Shown piece by piece: positions 36,111-45,978 of a stretch of DNA of 64,000 bases (within the stretch, counting starts at the first letter, position 1; every line of letters starts with the position of its first letter). The position numbers were made by a program, and so were the translations under genes. The stretch lies in NCBI RefSeq assembly GCF_001423945.1, contig NZ_LMPU01000001.1, positions 63,083 to 127,082 on the forward strand. The letters run 5' to 3'. Source of the DNA: Pedobacter sp. Leaf194 (GTDB lineage Bacteria; Bacteroidota; Bacteroidia; Sphingobacteriales; Sphingobacteriaceae). The notes below the pieces were generated by a model, which saw only the letters and a program-made list of their open reading frames with translations, was not told the DNA's origin and did not search any database.

Positions 36111-39100
36111 TTAAAATCCAACATTAAGTCCGAAAGTGAATGTTCTTCCCGATGGAACCGAGTTTCTATCTACACCTGGTGCAAGGTTACCGCTGTTTCC
36201 TGTTGTTGTAGAGTTACCATTAACAGAAACCTCCGGATCAGGTCCAGGATAGTTTGAAATAATCAAAAGGTTACTCGACTGTAAGTATATCCTTGCACTA
36301 CTAACCCCAAGTTTACTTAAAACTGTTTGTGGCAAGGTGTAGCCTAAAGCCAGGTTGCGTACTTTTAAAAAGTTACCTGAGAATACATTCTGCGATTGCG
36401 CAAATGCCGAACCGTTTGATGTATTATCACCATAAACCAGACGAGGTACATCAGTAATCTGACCTGGAGTTGTCCACCTGTTTAATACACCAGCTTCGTT
36501 ATTCCAGAAACGCTGATCTCTTAAACCTGCCAATGAACCGTAGTAAATTTTATTTCCGCCAGAAAAGGTTACGCCAATGGTTAAGTCAAAGGCTTTGTAA
36601 CGGAAATTGTTGTCTAAACCGCCAAACCATTTTGGAATCGACTGGCCAGTAATTGTTGCATCTAAAGCGGCATCAATTGCAGGTGCATTTTGGCCTGCGT
36701 TTGCACCGTCTAAATATTGATAGCGTGCAGCTGCTGCCCTGGCAAAACTAAATCTCAATTTTTGGCCAAACCTGTTGATAAACACTCTTTCCCCAGTTGC
36801 AGGGTCTACACCAGCGGTTGGCACGGTATATATTGATCCAATTGGATACCCCACTCTAGTAATGTTTGCAGTTTCCAGTCCTGTTGCACCAAAAACGTCA
36901 GCGTTATTATTACCCAACTCAGTAACCTCATTTTTTAGTGTACTGAAAGTTAAAGTAGTCGACCAGGTAAAGTCGTCATTGTTGATGTTTTTGGTGTTGA
37001 TGGTAAACTCAAAACCTTTGTTGTACATTTTACCAACATTTGTTGTGATTGTATTCCCGGGAATACCTTTAGAAGGCGCTTGAGGAGCGTTTTGAACCAG
37101 GTTATCGATGTTATTGTGGTAATAATCAACATCCAAAGAGAACCTGCCGGCTAAAAACTCTAAATTAACGCCAACATCTGCTTTCTTACTTGTTTCCCAC
37201 TTCAAATCTGGGTTACCAGCCTGCGAAAAAGATAGTGCCGGAGAAGAACCATATAAACCTGGGCTGTATAAATAAAGGGCCGGGTAGTTACCAATGTTAA
37301 TGTTACCAACCTCTCCATAGCTACCATGGAATTTAATGCGTGTTAAAATTTCACTAAGTCCAGAACCTTTATAGAAGTTCTCTTCTGAAAGCGCCCAACC
37401 TACTGAAGCACCACCAAAATTACCATATTTGTTACCTGCCGATAAACCAGAATAACCATCCCGTCTAAATGAACCGGTTAAGTAATATTTCTTTTTGTAA
37501 TCGTAATTGATGCTTCCGAAGTAGGAACGGAATGCATTGTCGCCCTGGGTTAACCCTGCAGGTGTGATGGTTGAAAAAGAGCCTTGAAACACTTGAATAA
37601 ACGGATCAATTACCCCTTGTCTGGTTGCACCATAACCCGAAGATTTTGTGTATTGATCTTCAGCACCAATAAACGCACCTAAGGAGTGGTCGCCAAATAC
37701 ACCACTATAGTTCAATGTATTAGACCAGTTCCAACGGGCATTTTTAACAAAGTTACTGGTTGCCCCTCCGTTGTAAGAAAAACCATCACCTTGTAAACGG
37801 TTTACAAATGAATTGTTATCAATTTTTAGGTTATCCAATCCATAAGTTGTTTTAAACGTTAAACCCTTAACGATTTGAATAGACGCATAAGCGTTTGCGA
37901 TGATACGATCGCTTTCTGATGTATTCTTATCTTCATTTACCAATACTGCTGAATTGGGATAGTTGGAAGCAATGGTGTTAGCGCCCAGGCCGATCGCACC
38001 GGAAGCATTCATGTTGTAAGAACCATCCTCATTATATGGAGAAACGTTTGGTGGAAGGACAATCGCCAATCGGCCTAAGCCCACTGTAGAAAATGCCTGC
38101 CCTGGCAACGAGCCTGTATTAGGTGCTCTGTTTAAGGTGTTACTGTAAGAAAAATTTGTACCTATTGTTACGTTCTTAAATAATTTATGGTCCAGATTAA
38201 CACGACCATTTTTTCTTTCGAATGAGTTACCAAGAATAAAACCCTGCTGATTACCATAGCCAACTGAAACATAATAAGATGTTTTTTCATTCGCTCCTGA
38301 AAAATTTAATGCATGGTTTTGAGAGGTTGCTGTACGGTAAGCATAATCATACCAATTGGTTTCAACCTGAGAGCCATCAGATCTGTTTTGCAAGAAAAAT
38401 GCCGGTGCAAGACCGATATTGGTTCGTGATTCATTTTTGATCAGCACATATTCTGCCGCATTTAAAAGTGGCGTAAGGTTTTGGGCTTTTGTGGTTCCTA
38501 CCCAACCTTCGTAGTTCACTTTTGTAACGCCTTGTTTACCTTTTTTAGTGGTAATAACAACGACACCATTAGCCGCTCTTGATCCGTAAATTGCAGAAGA
38601 AGCTGCATCCTTCAGGATGTCGATTGATTCTATATCAGCCGGATTGATATCCCCTAAGGCATTCCCGGCAGCACTGTTTGAAGATTGATCTCCTGTGAAA
38701 ACCGGAATACCATCAACAATAATTAAAGGATAAGAACTTAATGAGATGGAGTTAAAACCACGAACCCTAAATACTGGTGGGTTGTTTAAAACACCATTTG
38801 GCTGAATAATGTTAACGCCCGCAGCTTTACCTGCTAAGGCCTGTTCAAAACTTTGGATTGGTTGATTCTTAAGTTTTTCGCCGCTAACACTGGCGATAGA
38901 GCCGGTTACGTCTCTTTTTGATTGCGTTGTGTAGCCGGTTACAACAACATCGGTTAAGGTTTTAGCATCTGCTGATAACGCAACGTTTACAACGCCACCG
39001 GCGCCGATGCTTTTGCTTTGGGATGTAAACCCAATTGAAGAAAATTCTAATGTACCGGTAGTTGCGGTGGTTCTGATGGAGTATTTTCCATCTGCGGCGG

Positions 39101-39260
39101 TGATGGTTCCGCCTGATGAGCCTTTGATTCTAACACTTACCCCGGGAAGTGGGAGACCATCTTCCTTACCTGTAACTGTTCCTGTGATTGTTCTTTCTTG
39201 CCCGAATGCGGCTCCTGCAATAAATAGCAAGACGAACAAACTTTGTAAAAGTTTTTTCAT
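36111..39260 (-). CDS. SusC/RagA TonB-dependent outer-membrane transporter, pair 1
   Basis: This 1049-residue protein has a signal peptide (MKKLLQSLFVLLFIAGAAFG), a CarboxypepD_reg domain (TITGTVTGKEDGLPLPGVSV), a TonB-dependent plug (ADIESIDILKDAASSAIYGS and RAANGVVVITTKKGK) and a C-terminal 22-strand barrel. It imports its substrate across the outer membrane with TonB energy. No sigma/anti-sigma pair or glycosidase is adjacent, so no polysaccharide can be named. Its first 30 bp are nearly identical to the other two SusC genes in the window. Confidence 0.96.
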   Translation of the reverse strand: MKKLLQSLFVLLFIAGAAFGQERTITGTVTGKEDGLPLPGVSVRIKGSSGGTITAADGKYSIRTTATTGTLEFSSIGFTSQSKSIGAGGVVNVALSADAKTLTDVVVTGYTTQSKRDVTGSIASVSGEKLKNQPIQSFEQALAGKAAGVNIIQPNGVLNNPPVFRVRGFNSISLSSYPLIIVDGIPVFTGDQSSNSAAGNALGDINPADIESIDILKDAASSAIYGSRAANGVVVITTKKGKQGVTKVNYEGWVGTTKAQNLTPLLNAAEYVLIKNESRTNIGLAPAFFLQNRSDGSQVETNWYDYAYRTATSQNHALNFSGANEKTSYYVSVGYGNQQGFILGNSFERKNGRVNLDHKLFKNVTIGTNFSYSNTLNRAPNTGSLPGQAFSTVGLGRLAIVLPPNVSPYNEDGSYNMNASGAIGLGANTIASNYPNSAVLVNEDKNTSESDRIIANAYASIQIVKGLTFKTTYGLDNLKIDNNSFVNRLQGDGFSYNGGATSNFVKNARWNWSNTLNYSGVFGDHSLGAFIGAEDQYTKSSGYGATRQGVIDPFIQVFQGSFSTITPAGLTQGDNAFRSYFGSINYDYKKKYYLTGSFRRDGYSGLSAGNKYGNFGGASVGWALSEENFYKGSGLSEILTRIKFHGSYGEVGNINIGNYPALYLYSPGLYGSSPALSFSQAGNPDLKWETSKKADVGVNLEFLAGRFSLDVDYYHNNIDNLVQNAPQAPSKGIPGNTITTNVGKMYNKGFEFTINTKNINNDDFTWSTTLTFSTLKNEVTELGNNNADVFGATGLETANITRVGYPIGSIYTVPTAGVDPATGERVFINRFGQKLRFSFARAAAARYQYLDGANAGQNAPAIDAALDATITGQSIPKWFGGLDNNFRYKAFDLTIGVTFSGGNKIYYGSLAGLRDQRFWNNEAGVLNRWTTPGQITDVPRLVYGDNTSNGSAFAQSQNVFSGNFLKVRNLALGYTLPQTVLSKLGVSSARIYLQSSNLLIISNYPGPDPEVSVNGNSTTTGNSGNLAPGVDRNSVPSGRTFTFGLNVGF

Positions 39261-39289
39261 AAAATTAGTTAAGATTAATTAGTTTCCTA

Positions 39290-39321
39290 CTAATGTATAT
39301 AAAAGTACAGGGTAATGCAAA
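39290..39321 (-). promoter_or_regulatory. Bacteroidota-type promoter of SusC pair 1
   Basis: On the minus strand TTTG (39318-39321) and TACATTAG (39290-39297) are spaced by 20 bp, matching the -33 TTTG and -7 TAnnTTTG consensus (seven of eight). It lies 29 bp before the SusC ATG. Confidence 0.55.
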
Positions 39322-39662
39322 TTTTACAATAAGAAATGCTACTGATTAAGTAGGATTTAAAGGATTTCGCCTCAATAAATTTGAAAATTGAATGCAAAAG
39401 CGAGGACAATGAATTAACGCCAGCGAAAAACTTGCACCTTTTTGTAAAATCACCACCTTATTAGCTACTTGAGCCATATTTGAGGATCATATCCGCATTC
39501 TTTTACCGGTTTGCCTGGCGCCAGTTCCACTCTATCATCTAAACTTCGAGAAATAGTAGCGTTAGTGAAGGCTTCAGAGATTTACCGTCACCTTTTACGG
39601 CCTTAATGTTAAAGATTAATAAACCGTATTTGCAAATTATTGAGATGCGTATTAATTTTCAG

Positions 39663-39700
39663 TCCAAAAAAAAACCCCCGACGTTTTACATCGGGGGTTT
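39663..39700 (-). terminator. Terminator of SusCD operon 2
   Basis: AAACCCCCGA (39672-39681) pairs with TCGGGGGTTT (39691-39700). On the minus strand the T run follows. It is 15 bp past the SusD pair-2 stop. The preceding interval 39322-39662 shows no gene. Confidence 0.88.
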
Positions 39701-39714
39701 AATAAGAAATTATA

Positions 39715-41196
39715 TTACCAACCTGGGTTTTGAACCAGGTTTGGATTTAAGATGATATCATTTGTTGGTAGTCCCCAAATAAATTTAGGATCAGCCGCCG
39801 CAATGGTTAAGCCTGTAAAGCCTGTACTTTGCTGAACAGCTGCAGGAACTTGTGCAGCGCCCCTTGTAAAACCTAATCCCCAACGCTTTAAATCCCACAG
39901 ATGGAAACCATCGAAATTCAACTCACGGGTTCGCTCCGCTCTAACTTCATTTGTAAGCGTTGCGCCTGATAAACCAGATAATCCAGCTAAACCACGAGCC
40001 TGGCGTAAACCATTTAGGGCGGTTAATGCATTCGGAGTATCGTTTAGATTTGCAGCTGCTTCTGCTGCAATTGCATAAACCTCACCTATACGGAAAACTT
40101 TATTTGCGTTCTGGTAATTCGTGAAAGTTGTTGTAAACAAGCCTGGGTTACCGGGGAACTTATTTACTAACCAAACATTGTTATATCGTACACCTTGAAT
40201 TTGAATAAGTTTTTGTTCAAAGTATACATTTTTACGAATATCTGCATTGTCATAGCTGTCTACTACCGTTTGTGTTGGGATAAAATCAGGTTGGAAAAAA
40301 CCTCCTGCTCCATTAAGGCCCAAGTAGATGGTGTTTGTATTAACCGGTTCAGTTAATGTTGCGTTTATGCGCATAATATCCTCCTGGCTTGCATCAGTTG
40401 CCCAATATGATTTCAAACCAGCAGCAGTATTGTACAAAGGATATCTGCCAGAAGCTATTAGTGTACTTGCAGCAGCATATGCGCCGGCCCAATCCTGAAT
40501 GGCTAATCTAACTCTCGCTTCAAATGCTAAAACAGCATCAGGCGTAAAATATCTTGCACCCTTAACATTTGCTCTTTTGTTCAAAGTTTTCGCTATTGCA
40601 ATATCTGCTAAAATCTGATCGTATACCGCTTTTAGAGTTGCTCTAGATGGCTTAACGGTAAGATCAAATTCAGTTAGCAAAGGAACGCCTAAATCAGTTC
40701 CGGCCGTTGCAGGATTATATGCTTTCGCATATCTCACAGCTAATTCATGATAATAATATGCTCTCATCATTCTAGCATCCGCTTTGTAAGTGTTCAAACT
40801 GTCAGTTTGAGCGCCTGCAGTTGCCTGAATTTGCTCGAAGCCTTTTATCATAACATTTACGTTAGACAAGCCACTATAGTAACCTTGATAAACGCCAGAA
40901 AAATCATCTGCATTTAAAAACGCACCCCAACGGTGGAAAGCACCATTTCTGTTACCGAAATCACCAGATGCATTTAACTGGTCACCCTGAACCTCTTGTG
41001 GAACATTGTATGTTCCGTAAGTACGAGCCCTCAATGCAGAGTACAAGCCTGAATTCCAGTATTTTGCATCCTGAACAGTATTGAAGCCAGTTGCGATGTC
41101 AATGGCATCATATGGCTTTAAATCCAGTTTCTTACAAGATGTAATCACTGTTAAAGTCACTGCCAACCCAACTAATCCTAAAATTATTTTTTTCAT
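39715..41196 (-). CDS. SusD/RagB family outer-membrane lipoprotein, pair 2
   Basis: This 493-residue lipoprotein (LTVITSCKKLDL, Cys about 21) has the SusD fold markers IATGFNTVQDAKYWNSGLYS, DARMMRAYYYHELAVRYAKA and a C-terminal RTRELNFDGFHLWDLKRWGL. The last element is a strong SusD C-terminal motif. It lies 35 bp after the SusC pair-2 stop. It binds the substrate for its SusC; the substrate is not predictable from the sequence. Confidence 0.95.
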   Translation of the reverse strand: MKKIILGLVGLAVTLTVITSCKKLDLKPYDAIDIATGFNTVQDAKYWNSGLYSALRARTYGTYNVPQEVQGDQLNASGDFGNRNGAFHRWGAFLNADDFSGVYQGYYSGLSNVNVMIKGFEQIQATAGAQTDSLNTYKADARMMRAYYYHELAVRYAKAYNPATAGTDLGVPLLTEFDLTVKPSRATLKAVYDQILADIAIAKTLNKRANVKGARYFTPDAVLAFEARVRLAIQDWAGAYAAASTLIASGRYPLYNTAAGLKSYWATDASQEDIMRINATLTEPVNTNTIYLGLNGAGGFFQPDFIPTQTVVDSYDNADIRKNVYFEQKLIQIQGVRYNNVWLVNKFPGNPGLFTTTFTNYQNANKVFRIGEVYAIAAEAAANLNDTPNALTALNGLRQARGLAGLSGLSGATLTNEVRAERTRELNFDGFHLWDLKRWGLGFTRGAAQVPAAVQQSTGFTGLTIAAADPKFIWGLPTNDIILNPNLVQNPGW

Positions 41197-41231
41197 AACT
41201 TTATTGTATGTGAAGTATTTTTTGTTATTTA

Positions 41232-44207
41232 TTAAAAAGTCAATTGTAAGCCAAATCCAACTTGTTTTGTATTAGGATTTGAGCCCAAAGCTAAGTTTGA
41301 ATCAACCTCTGGATCTGGACCTGAATATTTTGTAAATGTTAACAGATTCCTTGATAGGAAGAATATTTTGGCGCCTTTAATTGCTTTTGTTTTTTCAAGA
41401 ATAGATTTAGGAAGATTATAACCTAGTTGCAAGTTCTTCAATCTAAGGAATGAAGCATCTTCAATTAATCTACTATCGAATTGTGTAAACTGTTGTGTTA
41501 AATTTGGAAAGGTTGCATTTTGACCTGGCGTTTTCCAATAATCTAAAACGGTTGTGGCTTGGTTAAAACCTGAAAAAGTAGTTGGGTTTTCAAAGAAATA
41601 TCTATCGTTGTTTATCATGTACTTACCTTTAGAATAAGTAAAATCAATATTTAAGAAAATTCCCTCATAACCTGCATTAACACCAAACCCTCCGTTTAAC
41701 CAGGCATACCTTTGAATACCTGTGTTTTGCTGTAAATTAGCAGCAGAAAACGAACTGGTTACAGCGTTAGCATCAGTCCTTGTTTGTACACTTGCATCAC
41801 CAGTATTAGGAATATACCATTGAGGTAAACCATTACTCGGATTAACGCCTGCCCACATTGGATAAACATAAGAAACTGGTTCGCCAATTGCCCATAAAAC
41901 ACCGGTACCTGGGTTTACATAGTAATTTTTACCCTGGAACAATTCGGTTATTTTATTTCTGTTCATGTTTGCAGTGATGTATGGCGTTACAAAAGCATTG
42001 TGCTTATCGTTAGTATATACGTCAAAATCCAAAGTGATATCAACACCTTTATTTTGTAAAGCACCAATATTGGTTCTCACCAATGAATATCCTGTGGTAT
42101 AAACCTGTGGAACGTTAATTAGCTGACTGCTTGTTTCGCGGTAGTAAAACTCAACATCAAGGCGGATTTTATTCAAAAATGCCGCTTTAAAACCAACTGT
42201 AGTTTTCTGTTGTTTTTCCCACCCTAAATCTGGATTACCCGGAGCATTCTGAGAAACACCTGGAAGACCGTTATAATTCGAACTACCTGCAGCAGTTGCC
42301 AAACTCTCGTAGTTACCAATTGACGAATTACCACTTGTACCTGTACTTGCCCTTACTGTTAAATCAGTTAACCACTCTACATTCCTTAAGAACTCTTCTT
42401 GTTTTGCTCTCCACATACCGCCAACTGACCAAAAGGTAGCTGTCTGTTTGTTTGCACCAAAACGAGACGACTTATCTTCACGAACTGAAGCGTCAAGGAA
42501 GTATTTGTTATTAAAATTATATTCTAATCTACCGAATAAAGACTTGAATGTATATTCGCTCTTAAACGAACTTACACCTCTGTTAGATGCATCTCCATTC
42601 TGAAGAATAAAAAGGTTATCATTTGGAAGTCTGCTTGTGTTTGCACCAAACTCCTGAGTTATGCCATCCACGTACTCTTGCCCGCCGAGAACAGTGAAAT
42701 TATGCTTATCTAAAGAAAATTTGTATTCAATCGTGTTAGTAACTGTCTTATTAATTCTTCTAGAGTAATATTCAGATAATGTACCTGCTCCAGGGAAACG
42801 AACGTCTGATGCTAATCTAGCACTTGTTTCTCTATCAATGTAACCATCAATACCCCCCTGAGATTTAATTGTTAAGTTTTTTACAGGAGTAATCTCTACA
42901 AAACCAGTTGGATTAAATGTTAATCTGTTTCTGTTATATGGTGTGTTATCAGCAATATATCTTGGACTGTATCTGCCCCAACCTGGAATAATTGTACCAT
43001 AGTACTCATTTCCATTCGCATCATATGGTGAAAACCAGGGTTGAGCCAATAATGCTAATGGTCCATTGGTGTCATTCGTAGCCAATCCATTAGTTTCAGT
43101 ATCTGATGAACCGCCCGATAAGTTTAAGCCAATTTTAATATAATTATTTAAAGTTGAGGTTAAATTCGAACGAAGTGTATATCTGTCAAAGCCCGAGCGG
43201 AAACGGTTACCTTCGCCCTGATAAAAACTTCCAGAGATGTAATAAGCAGTCTTGCCGCCGCCACCAGAAACCGTAACATCAGTTTGATAGGTTGGAACAT
43301 CCTTTTTGTAATAGTAGTCATACCACTTTGTGTCATTAGGATATTGAGCTAATAGAGCAGCTGTTGCAGCCGGCGTTCTTAATCCTTGTTCAATTTGTAA
43401 CTGACTTAATTGAGCAGTATTTAAGAAATTTCTGTAAAATTTATCGCTTGCTGGGTTCGCCACTGAATACTGTCCTTGTACGGTAATTACTGCATCCGAA
43501 CCAATTCTGCCTCGTTTTGTAGTAACATAAACTACACCATTTGCTGCACGAGCGCCGTAAATTGAAGTTGAAGAAGCATCTTTTAATATAGAAACCGCTT
43601 CGATATCATTCGGGTTCATGTTCAATATACTGCTCTCATCAACCTGAATACCATCTAACAAGAATAATGGTGCACTACTAGCGCCTAAAGAGCCAACACC
43701 ATGTAATCTAATACTTGCTGTTTGTGATGGTTCACCAGAAGATGTAAAAACCTGTAAACCAGCAACCTTACCTTGCAATGCATCAAATGCGTTAGCAACA
43801 GGTTTGTTTTCAACTGTTCTTGCACTCACAGTAGCAACAGACCCTACAGAAGACGAAACTCTTCTTCCAGACCCATAACCAGTAACCACAACTTCATCTA
43901 AATCTTTGTTGTCGCCTTCTAATGAGATGTTTACTGAACTGGCGCCAGCAGCCAAGGTTCTCGTTACAGGCATATATCCGATTGAAGAAAACTCCAACTG
44001 CACTGAGCCAGCAGGAATTTTAAGCGAATACTGTCCGTTACCGTTTGTCGTAGACCCTATCTTCGTGTCTTTGATTCTTACGGTCACGCCTGGAATTGGT
44101 AGTCCATCTTGCTTCGCGGTAACCGTACCAGTTACTGTTCGTTCTTGAGCCATTGCAGTTACCGCAACAAACATCAACACGAACAAACTTTGTAAAAGTT
44201 TTTTCAT
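41232..44207 (-). CDS. SusC/RagA TonB-dependent transporter, pair 2
   Basis: This 991-residue SusC has the signal peptide MKKLLQSLFVLMFVAVTAMA, CarboxypepD_reg (TVTGTVTAKQDGLPIPGVTV), the plug segment DIEAVSILKDASSTSIYGAR and the terminal barrel with RLKNLQLGYNLP. Its C-terminus ends with the expected aromatic QLTF. The N-terminal 45 residues are much closer to SusC pair 3 than the barrels are, consistent with duplication or gene conversion. Short length compared with 1049 residues in pairs 1 and 3 reflects loop differences. Confidence 0.96.
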   Translation of the reverse strand: MKKLLQSLFVLMFVAVTAMAQERTVTGTVTAKQDGLPIPGVTVRIKDTKIGSTTNGNGQYSLKIPAGSVQLEFSSIGYMPVTRTLAAGASSVNISLEGDNKDLDEVVVTGYGSGRRVSSSVGSVATVSARTVENKPVANAFDALQGKVAGLQVFTSSGEPSQTASIRLHGVGSLGASSAPLFLLDGIQVDESSILNMNPNDIEAVSILKDASSTSIYGARAANGVVYVTTKRGRIGSDAVITVQGQYSVANPASDKFYRNFLNTAQLSQLQIEQGLRTPAATAALLAQYPNDTKWYDYYYKKDVPTYQTDVTVSGGGGKTAYYISGSFYQGEGNRFRSGFDRYTLRSNLTSTLNNYIKIGLNLSGGSSDTETNGLATNDTNGPLALLAQPWFSPYDANGNEYYGTIIPGWGRYSPRYIADNTPYNRNRLTFNPTGFVEITPVKNLTIKSQGGIDGYIDRETSARLASDVRFPGAGTLSEYYSRRINKTVTNTIEYKFSLDKHNFTVLGGQEYVDGITQEFGANTSRLPNDNLFILQNGDASNRGVSSFKSEYTFKSLFGRLEYNFNNKYFLDASVREDKSSRFGANKQTATFWSVGGMWRAKQEEFLRNVEWLTDLTVRASTGTSGNSSIGNYESLATAAGSSNYNGLPGVSQNAPGNPDLGWEKQQKTTVGFKAAFLNKIRLDVEFYYRETSSQLINVPQVYTTGYSLVRTNIGALQNKGVDITLDFDVYTNDKHNAFVTPYITANMNRNKITELFQGKNYYVNPGTGVLWAIGEPVSYVYPMWAGVNPSNGLPQWYIPNTGDASVQTRTDANAVTSSFSAANLQQNTGIQRYAWLNGGFGVNAGYEGIFLNIDFTYSKGKYMINNDRYFFENPTTFSGFNQATTVLDYWKTPGQNATFPNLTQQFTQFDSRLIEDASFLRLKNLQLGYNLPKSILEKTKAIKGAKIFFLSRNLLTFTKYSGPDPEVDSNLALGSNPNTKQVGFGLQLTF

Positions 44208-44245
44208 GAAATTTAAGTTAGTTTGATATTAGTTTATTAAAAATC

Positions 44246-44279
44246 TAAATATAGTATGCATTTACATTTTTTTAACAAA
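44246..44279 (-). promoter_or_regulatory. Bacteroidota-type promoter of SusC pair 2
   Basis: On the minus strand TTTG (44276-44279) and TATATTTA (44246-44253) are spaced by 22 bp, with seven of eight -7 matches. It lies 39 bp before the SusC ATG. Confidence 0.5.
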
Positions 44280-44366
44280 TTTTTAACACAAAGAAGGTTC
44301 AAATGACATTATTATGACGAACATTTGATTCGGTTACTTGTTTAGTATTGTCGTTTTTTCCACAAA

Positions 44367-44398
44367 AAAAGGGCAGATTCTAACGAACCTGCCCTTTT
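44367..44398 (-). terminator. Terminator of SusCD operon 3
   Basis: AAAAGGGCAG (44367-44376) pairs with CTGCCCTTTT (44389-44398) around a 12-base loop. On the minus strand the U run follows, 19 bp past the SusD pair-3 stop. Confidence 0.85.
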
Positions 44399-44416
44399 AC
44401 TTAAAAACTGTTTGTG

Positions 44417-45958
44417 TTATTTCTCCCAGAATATTTTCGAAGTGAAAATATTAATCTGCGGTACATTTGCTGCATTCGAAGCAATTTCATTTTGTGGATA
44501 AGGAAGACGTAATGGCAACCTTCCACCGCTTGAGTTATTTAAGCCCACCGGAATGTTCGCTGGGAAGCCAGTTCTACGATACTCAGCCCAAGCTTCATTA
44601 CCGTTAAAACCATTGTTCGCTATCCATTTTTGAGTAATAATAGCTTCGAACTGACGGCCTGCAGTTGCAGCTACTGCCCAGTTAACAAGTGGCTGGGTTG
44701 AATTTGTATAGTAAGTATTAGCTGCTGCTGCAGTTGAACCCAATAGCTTAAATGATTCGTCGATACCAGCCTGATAAGCCGCTTGTGCTGCCGCTGCACC
44801 ACCTGGAAGGAAACCTTTTAAATAAGCTTCAGCTTGTAAAAAATATCCCTCTGCTGCCGTTAACAAATATGCGGGCTTTGCAAAGCCGTTGTTTGCACTC
44901 GAAGGTAAAACACCAGCACCAACTGCAGAATAGTTATCTTTTTTAGTTGTTGGCGTTGCTGTTGTTCCCGGATAAACACCTGTATAGGTCTGAGTTGCAG
45001 GAATTGGTGCTACAGCAGGTCTGTAGATAAGACCGATACGAGGGTCAGTTGCAGATGATAAAAAGTCGACAGCATATTTATTTGCTCTTGTTGCCTGATA
45101 GTTTGAAGTTTCAGTTCCTGCAACGGCAAAACCGATGGCGCCATATAAAGGATTGAATTTACCTGCCTGGTTAATGTAACCAGGGTTTACCGCTGCGTTT
45201 TCACCAGCACCTAAAAATGACTGACCAGCTAGCGTTGCAAATCCTGCGGTTACTTTAGCTGCACGAGATGGAGTTAAAGATTGTCTTAACAATACACGTA
45301 ACTTAAGTGTGTTTGCGAATCTCAACCACCTGCCCATTGAAGTTGTTACAGAGCCGCTACCGAAAACGATATCACTCGATCCTGATGGGTTGTCAGCGCC
45401 AGCTGCCGTATTTATACTTGCGATACCAGCATCCAATAAACCTAAAATACCGTCATAAATGTCTTCAGCTTTGTCATACTTTGGAGCTGTAGATGCGGTA
45501 CCTTTAAGTGCGTCTGAATAAGGAACATCTCCCCAGGTATCAACAAGTAACTGGAAGTTATATGCCTGCATTATTTTAGAGATTGCAACCGCATTTTTTT
45601 TACCGGCAGCAGTTGCCTGTGTTTCTACATACTTGTAGTCATTTAATCCACCAGCATATAACGAAGTCCAAACAGCATCATATGTACCTGGAGTAAACTG
45701 ATAAGTTTCCTGTGGCTGATAGAACAAGAAATCTGGAGATTGCGCCCAGTTGCCTGTTAAAAGATTACCAAGGATATTTAAGTTGTTATTTACAGCTGCA
45801 CCAGTATTGGTTAATGCCGCTGGTAAAACCAACTCAGGGGTTGTGGTTGTAGGGGTGTTTGGATTGTCGTTGATTTCCAAAAAATTCTTCTCACAGCTCG
45901 TTACCGTTAATGTTAACGATAAGAAGGCTATTCCCTTTATGATATGTCTAATTTTCAT
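44417..45958 (-). CDS. SusD-like outer-membrane lipoprotein (PF12771 type), pair 3
   Basis: This 513-residue lipoprotein (SLTLTVTSCEKNFLEINDNP, Cys about 22) differs from pairs 1 and 2. It has the SusD-like subfamily layout with TPELVLPAALTNTGAAVN, MQAYNFQLLVDTWGDVPYSD and the C-terminal IITQKWIANNGFNGNEAWAE. This is the PF12771 SusD-like type. It follows its SusC by 20 bp. It should sit on the cell surface and hand substrate to the barrel. Confidence 0.94.
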   Translation of the reverse strand: MKIRHIIKGIAFLSLTLTVTSCEKNFLEINDNPNTPTTTTPELVLPAALTNTGAAVNNNLNILGNLLTGNWAQSPDFLFYQPQETYQFTPGTYDAVWTSLYAGGLNDYKYVETQATAAGKKNAVAISKIMQAYNFQLLVDTWGDVPYSDALKGTASTAPKYDKAEDIYDGILGLLDAGIASINTAAGADNPSGSSDIVFGSGSVTTSMGRWLRFANTLKLRVLLRQSLTPSRAAKVTAGFATLAGQSFLGAGENAAVNPGYINQAGKFNPLYGAIGFAVAGTETSNYQATRANKYAVDFLSSATDPRIGLIYRPAVAPIPATQTYTGVYPGTTATPTTKKDNYSAVGAGVLPSSANNGFAKPAYLLTAAEGYFLQAEAYLKGFLPGGAAAAQAAYQAGIDESFKLLGSTAAAANTYYTNSTQPLVNWAVAATAGRQFEAIITQKWIANNGFNGNEAWAEYRRTGFPANIPVGLNNSSGGRLPLRLPYPQNEIASNAANVPQINIFTSKIFWEK

Positions 45959-45978
45959 ATTCTTAATTATTTAAAATA